Shown one piece after another: positions 17,445 to 26,782 of a stretch of DNA of 64,000 bases (position 1 is its first letter; each line of letters opens with the position of its first letter). The notes under the pieces are model-generated. The model made no database searches. It was not told where the DNA came from and saw nothing but the letters and a program-made list of their open reading frames with translations. This DNA is from Moorena sp. SIO3I8 (GTDB taxonomy: Bacteria; Cyanobacteriota; Cyanobacteriia; Cyanobacteriales; Coleofasciculaceae). Both the position numbers and the translations under genes were made by a program. Location: positions 37,352 to 101,351 of the forward strand of contig NZ_JAAHHW010000021.1 in assembly GCF_010692325.1 (NCBI RefSeq), in the 5' to 3' direction.

Positions 17445-17710
17445 GAGGTTCAGAGGTTCGTTCACGAGGCTCAGAGGTTCGTTCACGAGGCTCAGAGGTT
17501 CGTTCACGAGGCTCAGAGGTTCGTTCACGAGGCTCAGAGGTTCGTCCACGAGGCTCAGAGGTTCGTCCACGAGGCTCAGAGGTTCGTCCACGAGGCTCAG
17601 AGGTTCGTTCACGAGGCTCAGAGGTTCGTCCACGAGGCTCAGAGGTTCGTCCACGAGGCTCAGAGGTTCGTCCACGAGGTTCAGAGGTTCGTCCACGAGG
17701 CTCAGAGGTT
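17445..17710. repeat. 21-bp minisatellite (GAGGTTCGTTCACGAGGCT core)
   Basis: About 12 units of 21 bp alternate between GTTCGTTCACG and GTTCGTCCACG variants. Because 21 is a multiple of three, stop-free frames run through it on both strands (RGSFTRL on plus, EPLSLVD on minus). Neither has a plausible gene context, so I treat it as a minisatellite. It is flanked by HIP1-containing palindromes at 17397-17430 and 17714-17810. Confidence 0.88.
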
Positions 17711-17820
17711 TATGCGATCGCTTTTTAGGATTAATCACACTGGTACCAGTGCGTTCGCGAAGCGTGACCATTCGCGTAGCGTGGTCTTTTGGCCAAGGTC
17801 AATCGCGTTTTAGTTGATGC

Positions 17821-17950
17821 CGATACTTTTTAGCTACCAAAATCTACTTTGCAGATTTTAGCCCACTAATGCAAGCTGCTCTCGCAGCCAGGGGGTATCT
17901 CCCAAGGCTAAACCCAGACAAAGCCCGGCTTAGCGCATAAATGAAACTCC
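17821..17950 (-). mobile_element. IS607 right-end remnant with tnpB 3' end
   Basis: Read on the minus strand it encodes LGDTPWLREQLALVG with a stop at 17860-17858, homologous to the TnpB C-terminus at 10.4 kb. It continues into GGTAGCTAAAAAGTATCGG, identical to the right end of the element at 8.7-10.5 kb. The rest of tnpB is deleted or scrambled upstream. No gene is present in 17951-18099. Confidence 0.75.
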
Positions 17951-18099
17951 ACTCTGGACAATTAACGTAACTACCAAAACCTTGGTTATCGGCTTTAATT
18001 TAAGTTACAAAGTATCTTTAATGGAATTAAATCTATGCTTAAAGTCTAACTCATCTTTGTAGATATTGCAATGTTTTTGTAGAAAATAACCAACAGCAG

Positions 18100-21000
18100 C
18101 TAGCCTTCACAAAGAGTGCGATCGCTTTTACTTACATTCGGGTTATTCTTCAGATAATCCCCAGCCCAATCGCAACCACGTCGCAGTAGCTCATCTAGAT
18201 TATTTAGAGCTAGATCGATATTATTGATATTCCATAACATTACAGTTTTATTATCACTAGCAGAAGCAAGGTACTTGCCATCCGGGCTGAAGCTAACACT
18301 ATTGATCCCAGCACCACTATTCTGGAGGGTTTGGAGTAGTTGACCGTCTGTAGACCAGAGTTTCACGGTTCCGTCACTACTACCACTGGCAAGTGTGATA
18401 CCGTCGGGTTTGAAACTGACGCTATTGACTTCCCCGCTATGTCCTTGAAGGGTAAGGATTTGTGCTCCTGTCTCTACATCCCAGAGTTTTAGGGTTCCCT
18501 CTTTACCAGCAGTAGCAAGAGTTTTTCCGTCAGGGCTGAAACTGACGCTATCGACCCAGTTATCATGTCCTAAAAGGGTGCGGATTTCCACTCCTGTCTG
18601 CACATCCCAGAATTTTACGGTTCCATCTCTACCAGCAGTAGCAAGAGTTTTTCCGTCAGGGCTGAAACTGACGCTGTAAACATCACCTTTATGGGCATAA
18701 ATAGTTGTGATTAGTTTACCGTCGAGACTCCATAGTCTTATCGTTCCGTCTAAACTAGCACTGGCAAGGAATTTGCCATTTGGGCTAAAACTTACACTAT
18801 TTACCCAGTCCTCATGTCCTTTGAAAATGGCTATTGGTTCACCACTTAATTTCCAAAGTCGAACATCTCCACCGAAACCAGCACTAGCAAGGGTTTGACC
18901 ATCAGGGCTGAAACTAACACTTATGACTGCACCTTTATGTCCTTTTAAGGTACTGACTAGTGCACCGTCTCGTTTCCATACTTTAACAGTTCCATCGAAG
19001 CTAGCACTGGCAATTAAGTTACCATCGGAACTAAAGCTGACTCTATCAACCGCAGCCTGATGCCCAAATAGGGTTTGGGTTTCGAGATCATAGCCCTCAA
19101 CGCTCCAGAGTCTGACAGTAAAGTCTCTACTGCCGGTGGCTAAAATTTTGCCATCGGGACTAAAGCTCATACTTATAATCCTTCTCTTATGACCCCGCAA
19201 GATTTGGAGTTCCTGACCTTGCCGACTCCAGAGCTTAACAATTCCATCTAAACTGCCAGTGGCAATTGTCTTACCATCAGGACTGAAGCTAACGGTGCTG
19301 ATTGTGGCACCAGAACTCTGGAGAGTAAGAATTTTCTTTCCTTGAAGATTCCAAAGTCTAACAGCTCCATCCAGACTAGCAGTGGCAAGGGTCTGACCAT
19401 CAGGGCTAAAACTGATACTTGTGACTCCAGCTTTCTGTGCTGGAAAAGGTTGCCCAATTGGGTTGCCTTTTCTGTTCCACAATCTTACTATTCCGTTGCG
19501 ACTACCACTGGCAATCACCTTACCATCAGGACTGAAACTGAGACTCGTAATATCAGTGTTCTGTATTGGAAAGGGTTGCCCAATTGGGTTGCCTTGTTTG
19601 TCCCACAATCTTACTATTCCGTCACTACTACTAATGACAATAAGCTCACCGTCAGGGCTGAAACCGATACTTGTAACCCCAGCTTCATCTCCCTCGAAGG
19701 TTTTGAGTAATTTACCGTCTCTATGCCAGAGTTTAACTGTGCCATCAGCACTGCCAGTGGCAAGGATTCTACCATCAGGACTAAAACTTACGCTATTGAC
19801 TATATCTGTATGTCCCTGGAGGGTATTTAGTAGTTTACCATCTCTATTCCAGAGTTTGACGGTGCCATCAGCACTGCCAGTGGCAAGGATTTCACCATCA
19901 GAACTAAAAGTGAGGCTATTAACCCAACTGTCATAACCTTCTAAACGATTGCGCTCTCTGACTCCATAAAGGGCTTGCTGTAATGCAGCTAAAGTCTGAG
20001 TGCGGGTATCGGTTCCTACTCCAATTGCTGATTTAAGTTGTTTTCCTGCTCTTAAAGCTGCTATTAGAGGATCAAGTGACTCCCTATTTACACTATAAAG
20101 AACTTCTGAGGATTTAGTAAGGGTAATAATTTGATTCTTTTTGGCTATTCTCAATGTCAAGGAGGCTAAGACTGATAGAGAAATTATTGCTGTAGTTAAG
20201 CCAACGAGTGCCCTTCTATATATCTGATTCCGCTTGAATTCGATAAGTTTTCGCTGTTCTCTCTCCTGTTCCAACTCAGTACGTAATTCAGCAGATTCAG
20301 CAATTTGTTGTCGTCTGCGAATAAAAGTAACGAGATAGTCATGTTCCAATTGATAGCGATTACTCGGATGTTCTGGCACACGTAAAACTAATCCCGATTT
20401 AACTAAAATATTTAATATTAAATCTAGGTTTTCTGTCTCATTTATCCCTTCCAATATATTGGAGTATAATTCTGCTTTAGTCTTGAGTATTCGATTGTTA
20501 TTTTCATCTGTTAGACAGTATAAAAATAGTTCTGCATTACGTTCATTTTCTTTACCACAGTCTTTAATAACTCCATTTAAAAATTCTTCCAATAGCTTTT
20601 CTTTATAACCGATTTTTTGATATTCAACCAGTTTAGTTATTTTATCTTCTTGCAATTGTGATCCTACAATCTGCAACTCAATGGGACGAACTTCCCCTAG
20701 CTCTCCTGCTAAATCTTTGACTAACTCATTAATTAAATCTTTATCTAAATAATACTGATTATTTTTAGATAACTTTTCAAAAATAATACGAGCTTCTTGA
20801 GGATGAAAATTACCTAAATAGTAACGATTATTTCGATCGTCAATCGCTTCTATTTTAGTTAGCCTCTCTAAGAGTAACAAAAAGTGCCAAGAATCTTCTC
20901 TTTGCGAGAAGACTATATGAAGATAAGGTATTTGATCTATACATGTTTTTATGAAATTTGCAAAAGTCTGTCTTTCAATTCGATTTGAAAAGCGTAAAAA

Positions 21001-22863
21001 GAACTCTTCAACCTGATCAAAAATTAAAACTGTTAACAAATTTATGTTATAATTTTCTTGTAACTCTTCCAAAATACTGTTGACTGATTCGGAATTAATA
21101 GATGCACTAAAGCCTCTTGTATGTAGAGCCTCTGCCAATAATTTGCCCAACTCTCTGACCCAGTCAGTATAGACTCCCATGACAATTGGCAATACATCTC
21201 GCTGACCAATAGCTCGCTGCTTGAGAACTGGAACTAATCCTGCATAGATTAAAGAACTTTTTCCTACCCCAGATGGACCATAAAGGACGGTTAATTTATG
21301 ATTAGGTTTGCCAATTTTTTCAAGCAAATTATTGATATCGCGTTGTCTGCCAGAAGCGATGATTTCGTCTGCAACCATTTCAGTCTGCTCAAAGGCTGGA
21401 AGTTGAGAATTTGCTCTCCTTCGTTTTGGCTCTAATCTCCCTGTACCTATAAAGGCTCGCAAGCCAAACTGTTGCTCAATGGATATTCGTTTTTGTTTAA
21501 CTCTAAAAGCAGTTAAATAGTCACCCTGTTTAAAGTATGCTTCTCGCAAGCTTGCCAAAATCATAATATAAAGCTCTGGAGCATAATGGGCTTGAGTTTC
21601 TGCTTTAGATCTCTGGAGATACTTGATACTCTCTTGATAGTTACCAAGACCATTTTCTGCTATTGCTAATAATAATAAATACCAAGCTTTATCAACAGAT
21701 GACATCCCATCTAATTTGGCTTTATGTTCCGATGAAGTGACTGTTGATTCAGCTGACAAACTAGTTGGCAGGATGGAGAGTGCTTGCTCTGCTAATCCCT
21801 TAGCTTCAGTCCAAGCTGATTTGGCTAAAGCTACCTCCGCCAGAAAACCATAATCTTTAGCTAACTCAATTGAATTACCCTTGGCTCTATGGAGTCTTAG
21901 AGACCTTTGGGCTAAGGTTTCCAAGTCTTCCCATCGTTGTAAGCGTTGCAAGACTCTGGCAAATTGAGTAATCAATCGGTTAGCTAAATCCTGATCAGAT
22001 ATCTGAGCTAAACTATCAATACATTGTTCAACTAAATTTTTTCCTGCAGTTGTTCCATCATAAGGACATAAACCGATATGAAATAAAACCATCCCTTGCC
22101 AATCGATGCGGGTTAGTCTTTGCCATATCTCTAAGCTTTTATGAAAGTAAATTAAGGATTCTTTAAACTGTTGTTTAGCATAGTAATTGCGACCTACCAT
22201 CAAGTAAAAACTAGCTTCTAACTCTGGCTCTATATCCTGGTTATGATGGTGTAAATCTTGCCAAGCTGACTCAAATTCTGATAGATCATCTATCCCCCGA
22301 TTCAGATCATACAAAAATTTGTCAGGATCAGAGTCTGGAAAGGTAGCCAAGATCTCCTTAGCTTTTTGAGAGAGAGTATAGATTAATTCATAAGATAAGG
22401 AATCAGGAGGGGTTTGAAACTCCCTAGTTGTGCCCCAACTCTCGAAATCAGGAGCAACCCGAACCAATTTGGTTTGAACCTGATCATTAATCCACAGCAC
22501 TAGGGGGAAATGGAAATTTTTCCGAAACTCTTCCCGCACTTGGTTAGTAGCAGCCAGCAAGCTATCAATATCATCAACAGCCTCTAAGCCAAAGACCATC
22601 ACAGCCCCTGGGTGCTGATCTCCTAAATCCTGCCGAATCTTGCGATAAAGTTTGCTATCAGACTTTTTCAGCACAACCTCGCGGATTTGAACAGGACAAG
22701 TTTCTAGCAGCCGCTCAGTCATTTGCTGCTGTACATAGGTATAGTTACAGTGTGCAAAAATCAGTGAAAATTGCCCCTGAGAAGCTTCAATTGCCCAAGC
22801 CAATCTTTGCAACGCACGCTCGTTGTAGGCAGCAACATCTTTGGTTTTATCGGAGGCACTCAT
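18100..22863 (-). CDS. TPR-STAND NTPase with two WD40 propellers
   Basis: The 1587-residue protein has clear modules. Residues 1-200 form an alpha/beta domain without a recognisable P-loop (AIEASQGQFSLIFAHCNY, VMVFGLEAVDDIDSLLAA). Residues 205-480 contain TPR-like helices. Residues 500-870 form a STAND NTPase with Walker A YGPSGVGKSS (near 527) and Walker B TVLIFDQVEEFF (near 614). A hydrophobic helix near 888-905 may be a membrane span. From about 965 to 1540 there are 14 WD40 blades, enough for two seven-blade propellers. The end (LDELLRRGCDWAGDYLKNNP) matches the linker of the WD40 gene at the window start. STAND proteins are ATP-dependent switches, many of them in defence or cell-death signalling. 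The ATG overlaps the upstream ATPase stop (ATGA). Confidence 0.92.
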   Translation of the reverse strand: MSASDKTKDVAAYNERALQRLAWAIEASQGQFSLIFAHCNYTYVQQQMTERLLETCPVQIREVVLKKSDSKLYRKIRQDLGDQHPGAVMVFGLEAVDDIDSLLAATNQVREEFRKNFHFPLVLWINDQVQTKLVRVAPDFESWGTTREFQTPPDSLSYELIYTLSQKAKEILATFPDSDPDKFLYDLNRGIDDLSEFESAWQDLHHHNQDIEPELEASFYLMVGRNYYAKQQFKESLIYFHKSLEIWQRLTRIDWQGMVLFHIGLCPYDGTTAGKNLVEQCIDSLAQISDQDLANRLITQFARVLQRLQRWEDLETLAQRSLRLHRAKGNSIELAKDYGFLAEVALAKSAWTEAKGLAEQALSILPTSLSAESTVTSSEHKAKLDGMSSVDKAWYLLLLAIAENGLGNYQESIKYLQRSKAETQAHYAPELYIMILASLREAYFKQGDYLTAFRVKQKRISIEQQFGLRAFIGTGRLEPKRRRANSQLPAFEQTEMVADEIIASGRQRDINNLLEKIGKPNHKLTVLYGPSGVGKSSLIYAGLVPVLKQRAIGQRDVLPIVMGVYTDWVRELGKLLAEALHTRGFSASINSESVNSILEELQENYNINLLTVLIFDQVEEFFLRFSNRIERQTFANFIKTCIDQIPYLHIVFSQREDSWHFLLLLERLTKIEAIDDRNNRYYLGNFHPQEARIIFEKLSKNNQYYLDKDLINELVKDLAGELGEVRPIELQIVGSQLQEDKITKLVEYQKIGYKEKLLEEFLNGVIKDCGKENERNAELFLYCLTDENNNRILKTKAELYSNILEGINETENLDLILNILVKSGLVLRVPEHPSNRYQLEHDYLVTFIRRRQQIAESAELRTELEQEREQRKLIEFKRNQIYRRALVGLTTAIISLSVLASLTLRIAKKNQIITLTKSSEVLYSVNRESLDPLIAALRAGKQLKSAIGVGTDTRTQTLAALQQALYGVRERNRLEGYDSWVNSLTFSSDGEILATGSADGTVKLWNRDGKLLNTLQGHTDIVNSVSFSPDGRILATGSADGTVKLWHRDGKLLKTFEGDEAGVTSIGFSPDGELIVISSSDGIVRLWDKQGNPIGQPFPIQNTDITSLSFSPDGKVIASGSRNGIVRLWNRKGNPIGQPFPAQKAGVTSISFSPDGQTLATASLDGAVRLWNLQGKKILTLQSSGATISTVSFSPDGKTIATGSLDGIVKLWSRQGQELQILRGHKRRIISMSFSPDGKILATGSRDFTVRLWSVEGYDLETQTLFGHQAAVDRVSFSSDGNLIASASFDGTVKVWKRDGALVSTLKGHKGAVISVSFSPDGQTLASAGFGGDVRLWKLSGEPIAIFKGHEDWVNSVSFSPNGKFLASASLDGTIRLWSLDGKLITTIYAHKGDVYSVSFSPDGKTLATAGRDGTVKFWDVQTGVEIRTLLGHDNWVDSVSFSPDGKTLATAGKEGTLKLWDVETGAQILTLQGHSGEVNSVSFKPDGITLASGSSDGTVKLWSTDGQLLQTLQNSGAGINSVSFSPDGKYLASASDNKTVMLWNINNIDLALNNLDELLRRGCDWAGDYLKNNPNVSKSDRTLCEG

Positions 22864-24161
22864 AGCTGTAGTTCCTTAGCTTCTGCCAAAATCGGATTAA
22901 CATCAAACCAAGGTTCTTCTTGATCATAATACTCATAAACAAAGCGACTGCGGATTAAGATTTGATATCCATCATCTCCAGTCACTTTCTTATCCTTAGC
23001 TACTTTACGCAGTAAATCCCATTCATCATCAGTGATCGCTAACACAAGTTTATGATGCTGAGCCTTAATCATACGTTCTAGACCATTACGGGAAAGGGGT
23101 AGTTTTCCTTCCTCCATGATCCAATCATTGAGAAACCGAAGCAAATTCCGCACATGACCGCCACTAGCACTACATAAACGGTCTAAGGTTTCAGCACTGT
23201 CAAAAATTGCTGTAATTTTAGTCAGACGCTGGTTTGGCTGTAAATCTGGGAATGCTCTTGCCAGCACCATCTGTCGCAGCAGTGCCATTCCTTGTTCATG
23301 TTTACTACCGTCCCGTAAATGCACAGGTACCATTGGCAGGACTTTGGGGTCGGTCATAAACCGTTCAGTCACCATCCCAAAGTCATTGGAAAACCGCAGT
23401 GACAGTGGAATAGTGTAAACCACGTGACAGTGCAGTCCCCCCAACTGTGATCCTCGATCCGCAAACAAATATTCTGGCTGAAGACGACCAAAGGGCTTTT
23501 GAATAGAATCCACCCGGTCAAGGTTATCAACAATAACTACTAGTCCCTTTTTCCCGGTCTGTTTCAATTTCTTGATAGCAGGCTCCAGCACCTCTTGATT
23601 AATGGCTTCAATAAGTCCATTGGTTCGAGGCTCTAGATATCCTCTCAACTTATCCCGCTGCTTAGGGCTAGCTTTCGCTTGACTGGTAATGGTGGCAATC
23701 CCTACAGAGAATTCTACCTCCGATAGCTCCATCGGTGTTTTTAAGATATCTTTGACTTCACCAAATAACCTCTGGAAGTACCCTGGTTGAAGGCTAATGC
23801 CAGCACTTTCCAGACTTTCACTGACTCGACGAGCGATCGCCAGTAAAATATCGCTGATATCAACATCACTCATTTCCAAGTCTTGATCAGACTCGAAGTA
23901 AACCACATGAAATCCTGACAGTTCTAAATCCACCTTTAACCTGAGCAACTCCGTAGACTTGCCGCAGCCAATATGCCCAGTAAACAGTTCACAGGTAGGT
24001 TGATTAGGTGAAAAGATAGCAATCTTTTTTCTAAGTTTTTCAATAATCTGACCGCCGCGTACTGAAGATAAATCAATGTAATACTTGCGATCCTCCTCAT
24101 TGTCCACCGCTAAGGTTTTACTGGGGTTGGTCGCTCGGTAAAACGTTTGTAAATCGGTCAT
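22860..24161 (-). CDS. AAA-type P-loop ATPase coupled to the STAND protein
   Basis: I start this at MTDLQTFYRATNPSKTLAV (433 residues), because the 30 residues upstream look non-homologous to the domain. Walker A is ELFTGHIGCGKSTELLRL and Walker B is GLVVIVDNLDRVDSI. A sensor or arginine-finger region (SGGHVRNLLRFLNDW) and a C-terminal winged-helix-like tail follow. The fold is like Orc/Cdc6 or MNS-type signalling ATPases. It overlaps the STAND start by 4 nt, so the two products are made together and likely act together. A CDS starting at 24251 is the alternative. Confidence 0.85.
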   Translation of the reverse strand: MTDLQTFYRATNPSKTLAVDNEEDRKYYIDLSSVRGGQIIEKLRKKIAIFSPNQPTCELFTGHIGCGKSTELLRLKVDLELSGFHVVYFESDQDLEMSDVDISDILLAIARRVSESLESAGISLQPGYFQRLFGEVKDILKTPMELSEVEFSVGIATITSQAKASPKQRDKLRGYLEPRTNGLIEAINQEVLEPAIKKLKQTGKKGLVVIVDNLDRVDSIQKPFGRLQPEYLFADRGSQLGGLHCHVVYTIPLSLRFSNDFGMVTERFMTDPKVLPMVPVHLRDGSKHEQGMALLRQMVLARAFPDLQPNQRLTKITAIFDSAETLDRLCSASGGHVRNLLRFLNDWIMEEGKLPLSRNGLERMIKAQHHKLVLAITDDEWDLLRKVAKDKKVTGDDGYQILIRSRFVYEYYDQEEPWFDVNPILAEAKELQL

Positions 24162-24295
24162 CTTACTTTTATATTGGTAGAGTTTTTTCCCTATTCTGTA
24201 CCAAGCTGCGGTTGGAACATGGAACGGTTCATCCGAGCTGGCATTCTGCACCCACTCTATTTTATCTCATTTTCGGTTGAACACTTATAAATAGT

Positions 24296-24594
24296 AGGGA
24301 ACAGGGAATAGGGAATAGGGAACAGGGAATAGGTAAGAGTAGGAAAGAAATCCGATAAATTTTTGGGGTGATGCGAAATAAGTATTGATTTTTATGGTCA
24401 GTTTTTAAAAACTTATTACAGTTTTTTGCTGTATTTTTTTGGAATCACAAATTCCTAATTATCGGTTATAATAATTATGAGTTAAAGATAATTTTCTCCT
24501 ACTCCCTACTCCCTACTCCCTACTCCCTACTCCCTACTCCCTACTCCCTACTCCCTACTCCCTACTCCCTATTCCCTATTCCCTACTCCCTTTC
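24296..24594. repeat. Two heptamer tracts flanking an AT-rich spacer
   Basis: GGGAATA/GGGAACA units lie at 24296-24333, and about 13 CCCTACT/CCCTATT units lie at 24502-24594, ending 22 bp before the next ATG. The AT-rich spacer between them (24340-24495) holds no ORF. Promoters for the divergent ATPase and nuclease genes should lie here. Confidence 0.85.
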
Positions 24595-24615
24595 CGATAG
24601 TCTTTAAAGTGTTCC

Positions 24616-25641
24616 ATGACCAGAAACGTCCATGACCAATTTGCCAAACAATGTCTTAAAGAACTCCTCGACCCCCTGGGGAAAGTGGAAACAAGCTGGA
24701 AAGTGCCTGGGGAAGTTCAAGAAATTGATGTTTACTTTTTGCCATCCCAGCCACTAACCACCAATGGACAAAGCCTAGGATTACTCGGACAACTGGCCAC
24801 AACCCCTGCTATTTTTGAACCCTTCCGCAACCCAGTCAGTAAATTTGAAGTGCTCACTTGTATCGGTAAACTGATTCAGGTTCATGGTCAAGTTTTCCGT
24901 CAGGCTAAGCGAACTAATGCCCAAGTTAGGGTGATAGAACTGCCTCGTTTATGGATTCTCTCCCCAACCGCTTCCGAAGAGTTTTTAGAAAGCTTCAATT
25001 TCCAAGCAGATCTAGTTAATTATCCCAGGGGGATGTACTTTCTGGGTAAATCCTTGTATACGGCAATTGTGGCGATTCACCAACTGCCAGTTACCTCAGA
25101 AACCTTATGGTTGAGAATTCTTGGTAGAGGTAGAGTGCAACAGCAAGCAATTGAGGAGTTGAAATCCCTACCGAACGGGAGTCAGCACAAAGACAATATC
25201 CTAGAATTAGTATATGACATGCTGGCGATATTAGACGCACGTATCAAACAAAATCAAAACCTTGAGGAAGATGACCGGGAGTTAATCATGCAATTATCTC
25301 AGATATATCAACAACGACTGGAATTGGCTACCGAGCTTGGCAGACAAGAGGGAATAGTGCAAGGTAAACAAGAAGGACTAGTCGAGGGCAAACAAGAAGG
25401 ACTAGTCGAGGGCAAACAAGAAGGACTAGTCGAGGGCAAACAAGAAGGACTAGTCCAAGGCAAGCAAAACGAACGTCGTAGTATGGTCACTTACTTATTG
25501 CGTAGCCGTTTTGGTGAACTAGACCAGGAACTGCTGGGAATCATTGAGCCATTGATGGCACTCTCTCCAGAAGAATTTATCCCCCTACTCTTACAATTGT
25601 CTCGACTAGAATTATTGACTCGATTTGGAGAGCGAAATTAG
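24616..25641 (+). CDS. Rpn/DUF4351-type PD-(D/E)XK nuclease-like protein, copy 1
   Basis: At 341 residues this belongs by pattern to the cyanobacterial Rpn-like/DUF4351 family. The N-terminal domain contains GEVQEIDVYFLPSQ and FEPFRNPVSKFEVL. A helical region and a lysine/glutamate-rich linker follow, and then the DUF4351-like end ERRSMVTYLLRSRFGELDQELL with LSPEEFIPLLLQLSRLELL. Near residues 248-280 the octapeptide GKQEGLVE repeats about four times (24-bp DNA repeat). Rpn relatives are restriction-endonuclease-fold proteins implicated in DNA breakage or recombination; activity here is inferred. The next gene is a close duplicate. Confidence 0.75.
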   Translation: MTRNVHDQFAKQCLKELLDPLGKVETSWKVPGEVQEIDVYFLPSQPLTTNGQSLGLLGQLATTPAIFEPFRNPVSKFEVLTCIGKLIQVHGQVFRQAKRTNAQVRVIELPRLWILSPTASEEFLESFNFQADLVNYPRGMYFLGKSLYTAIVAIHQLPVTSETLWLRILGRGRVQQQAIEELKSLPNGSQHKDNILELVYDMLAILDARIKQNQNLEEDDRELIMQLSQIYQQRLELATELGRQEGIVQGKQEGLVEGKQEGLVEGKQEGLVEGKQEGLVQGKQNERRSMVTYLLRSRFGELDQELLGIIEPLMALSPEEFIPLLLQLSRLELLTRFGERN

Positions 25642-25744
25642 GTGATTAATCCCCAATGTCGTGCCGGTTGACTAGCTCGATCATCCGCTTATTACTTAAC
25701 TCGTAATTAAATACTAATTAAATCAATAGTCCTGAGGGTGTTCC

Positions 25745-26746
25745 ATGACCAGAAACGTCCATGACCAAAAGCCCATCCAATGTCTTAAAAAACTCCTCGA
25801 CCCCCTGGGGAAGGTAGAAACGAACTGGGAAGTGCCTGGGGAAGTTCAAGAAATTGATGTTTACTTTTTGCCATCCCAGGCACTAGCCACCAATGGACAA
25901 AGCCTGGGATTACTCGGAAAACTGGTGACAACCCCTGTAATGTTTGAACCGTTCCGCAACCCAGTTACTCAATTTGAAGTCCTCAGTTGTATCGGTAAAC
26001 TGGCCCAGGTTCATGATCAAGTTTTCCGTGAGGCTAAGCGGGCTAATGCCCAAGTTAGGGTGACAGAACTGCCTCGTTTATGGATTCTTTCCCCAACCGC
26101 TTCGGAAGAGTTTTTAGAAAGCTTTAATTTTCAACCAGATCTAGTTAATTATCCCAAGGGGATGTACTTTCTGGGGAAATCCTTGTATACGGCGATTGTG
26201 GCGATTCACCAACTACCAGTGACCCCGGAAACCTTATGGTTGAGAATTCTCGGTAGAGGTAGAGTGCAACAGCAAGCAATTGAGGAGTTGAAATCCCTAC
26301 CGAACGGGAGTCAGCACAAAGACAATATCCTAGAATTAGTATATGACATGCTGGCGATATTAGACGCACGTATCAAACAAAATCAAAACCTTGAGGAAGA
26401 TGACCGGGAGTTAATCATGCAATTATCTCAGATATATCAACAACGACTGGAATTGGCTACCGAGCTTGGCAGACAAGAGGGAATAGTGCAAGGTAAACAA
26501 GAAGGAATAGTGCAAGGCAAACAAGAGGGACTAGTCGAGGGCAAACAAGAAGGACTAGTCCAAGGTAGGCAAAACGAACGCCGTAGTATGGTCACCTACT
26601 TATTGCGTAGCCGTTTTGGTGAACTAGACCAGGAACTGCTGGGAATTATTGAGCCATTGATGGCACTCTCTCCAGAAGAATTTACCCCCCTACTCTTACA
26701 TTTGTCTCGACTAGAATTATTGAATCGATTTGGAGAGCGAACATAG
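25745..26746 (+). CDS. Rpn/DUF4351-type PD-(D/E)XK nuclease-like protein, copy 2
   Basis: This 333-residue tandem duplicate of the upstream gene starts from the same GTGTTCCATGACC context. The N-terminal 140 residues have diverged at many positions (FAKQ versus KPIQ, AIFEPF versus VMFEPF). The segment from about residue 145 to the linker, and the C-terminus, are nearly identical at DNA level. That pattern suggests gene conversion or a recent duplication with local divergence. The GKQEG linker carries one fewer octapeptide than copy 1, which accounts for the eight-residue length difference. Function is inferred as for copy 1. Confidence 0.75.
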   Translation: MTRNVHDQKPIQCLKKLLDPLGKVETNWEVPGEVQEIDVYFLPSQALATNGQSLGLLGKLVTTPVMFEPFRNPVTQFEVLSCIGKLAQVHDQVFREAKRANAQVRVTELPRLWILSPTASEEFLESFNFQPDLVNYPKGMYFLGKSLYTAIVAIHQLPVTPETLWLRILGRGRVQQQAIEELKSLPNGSQHKDNILELVYDMLAILDARIKQNQNLEEDDRELIMQLSQIYQQRLELATELGRQEGIVQGKQEGIVQGKQEGLVEGKQEGLVQGRQNERRSMVTYLLRSRFGELDQELLGIIEPLMALSPEEFTPLLLHLSRLELLNRFGERT

Positions 26747-26782
26747 TCGCTAGGGAGTATGTTCACAAATCAAATGGAAATG

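Noticed and set aside
17377..17817. Plus-strand 146-codon and minus-strand 152-codon frames
   Set aside because: They consist almost only of the 21-bp repeat translated; open frames on both strands are expected from a period of 21.
24159..24251. Upstream ATG for the AAA ATPase
   Set aside because: The extra 30 residues do not look like the family, and the internal MTDLQTFYR start fits better. It remains possible.
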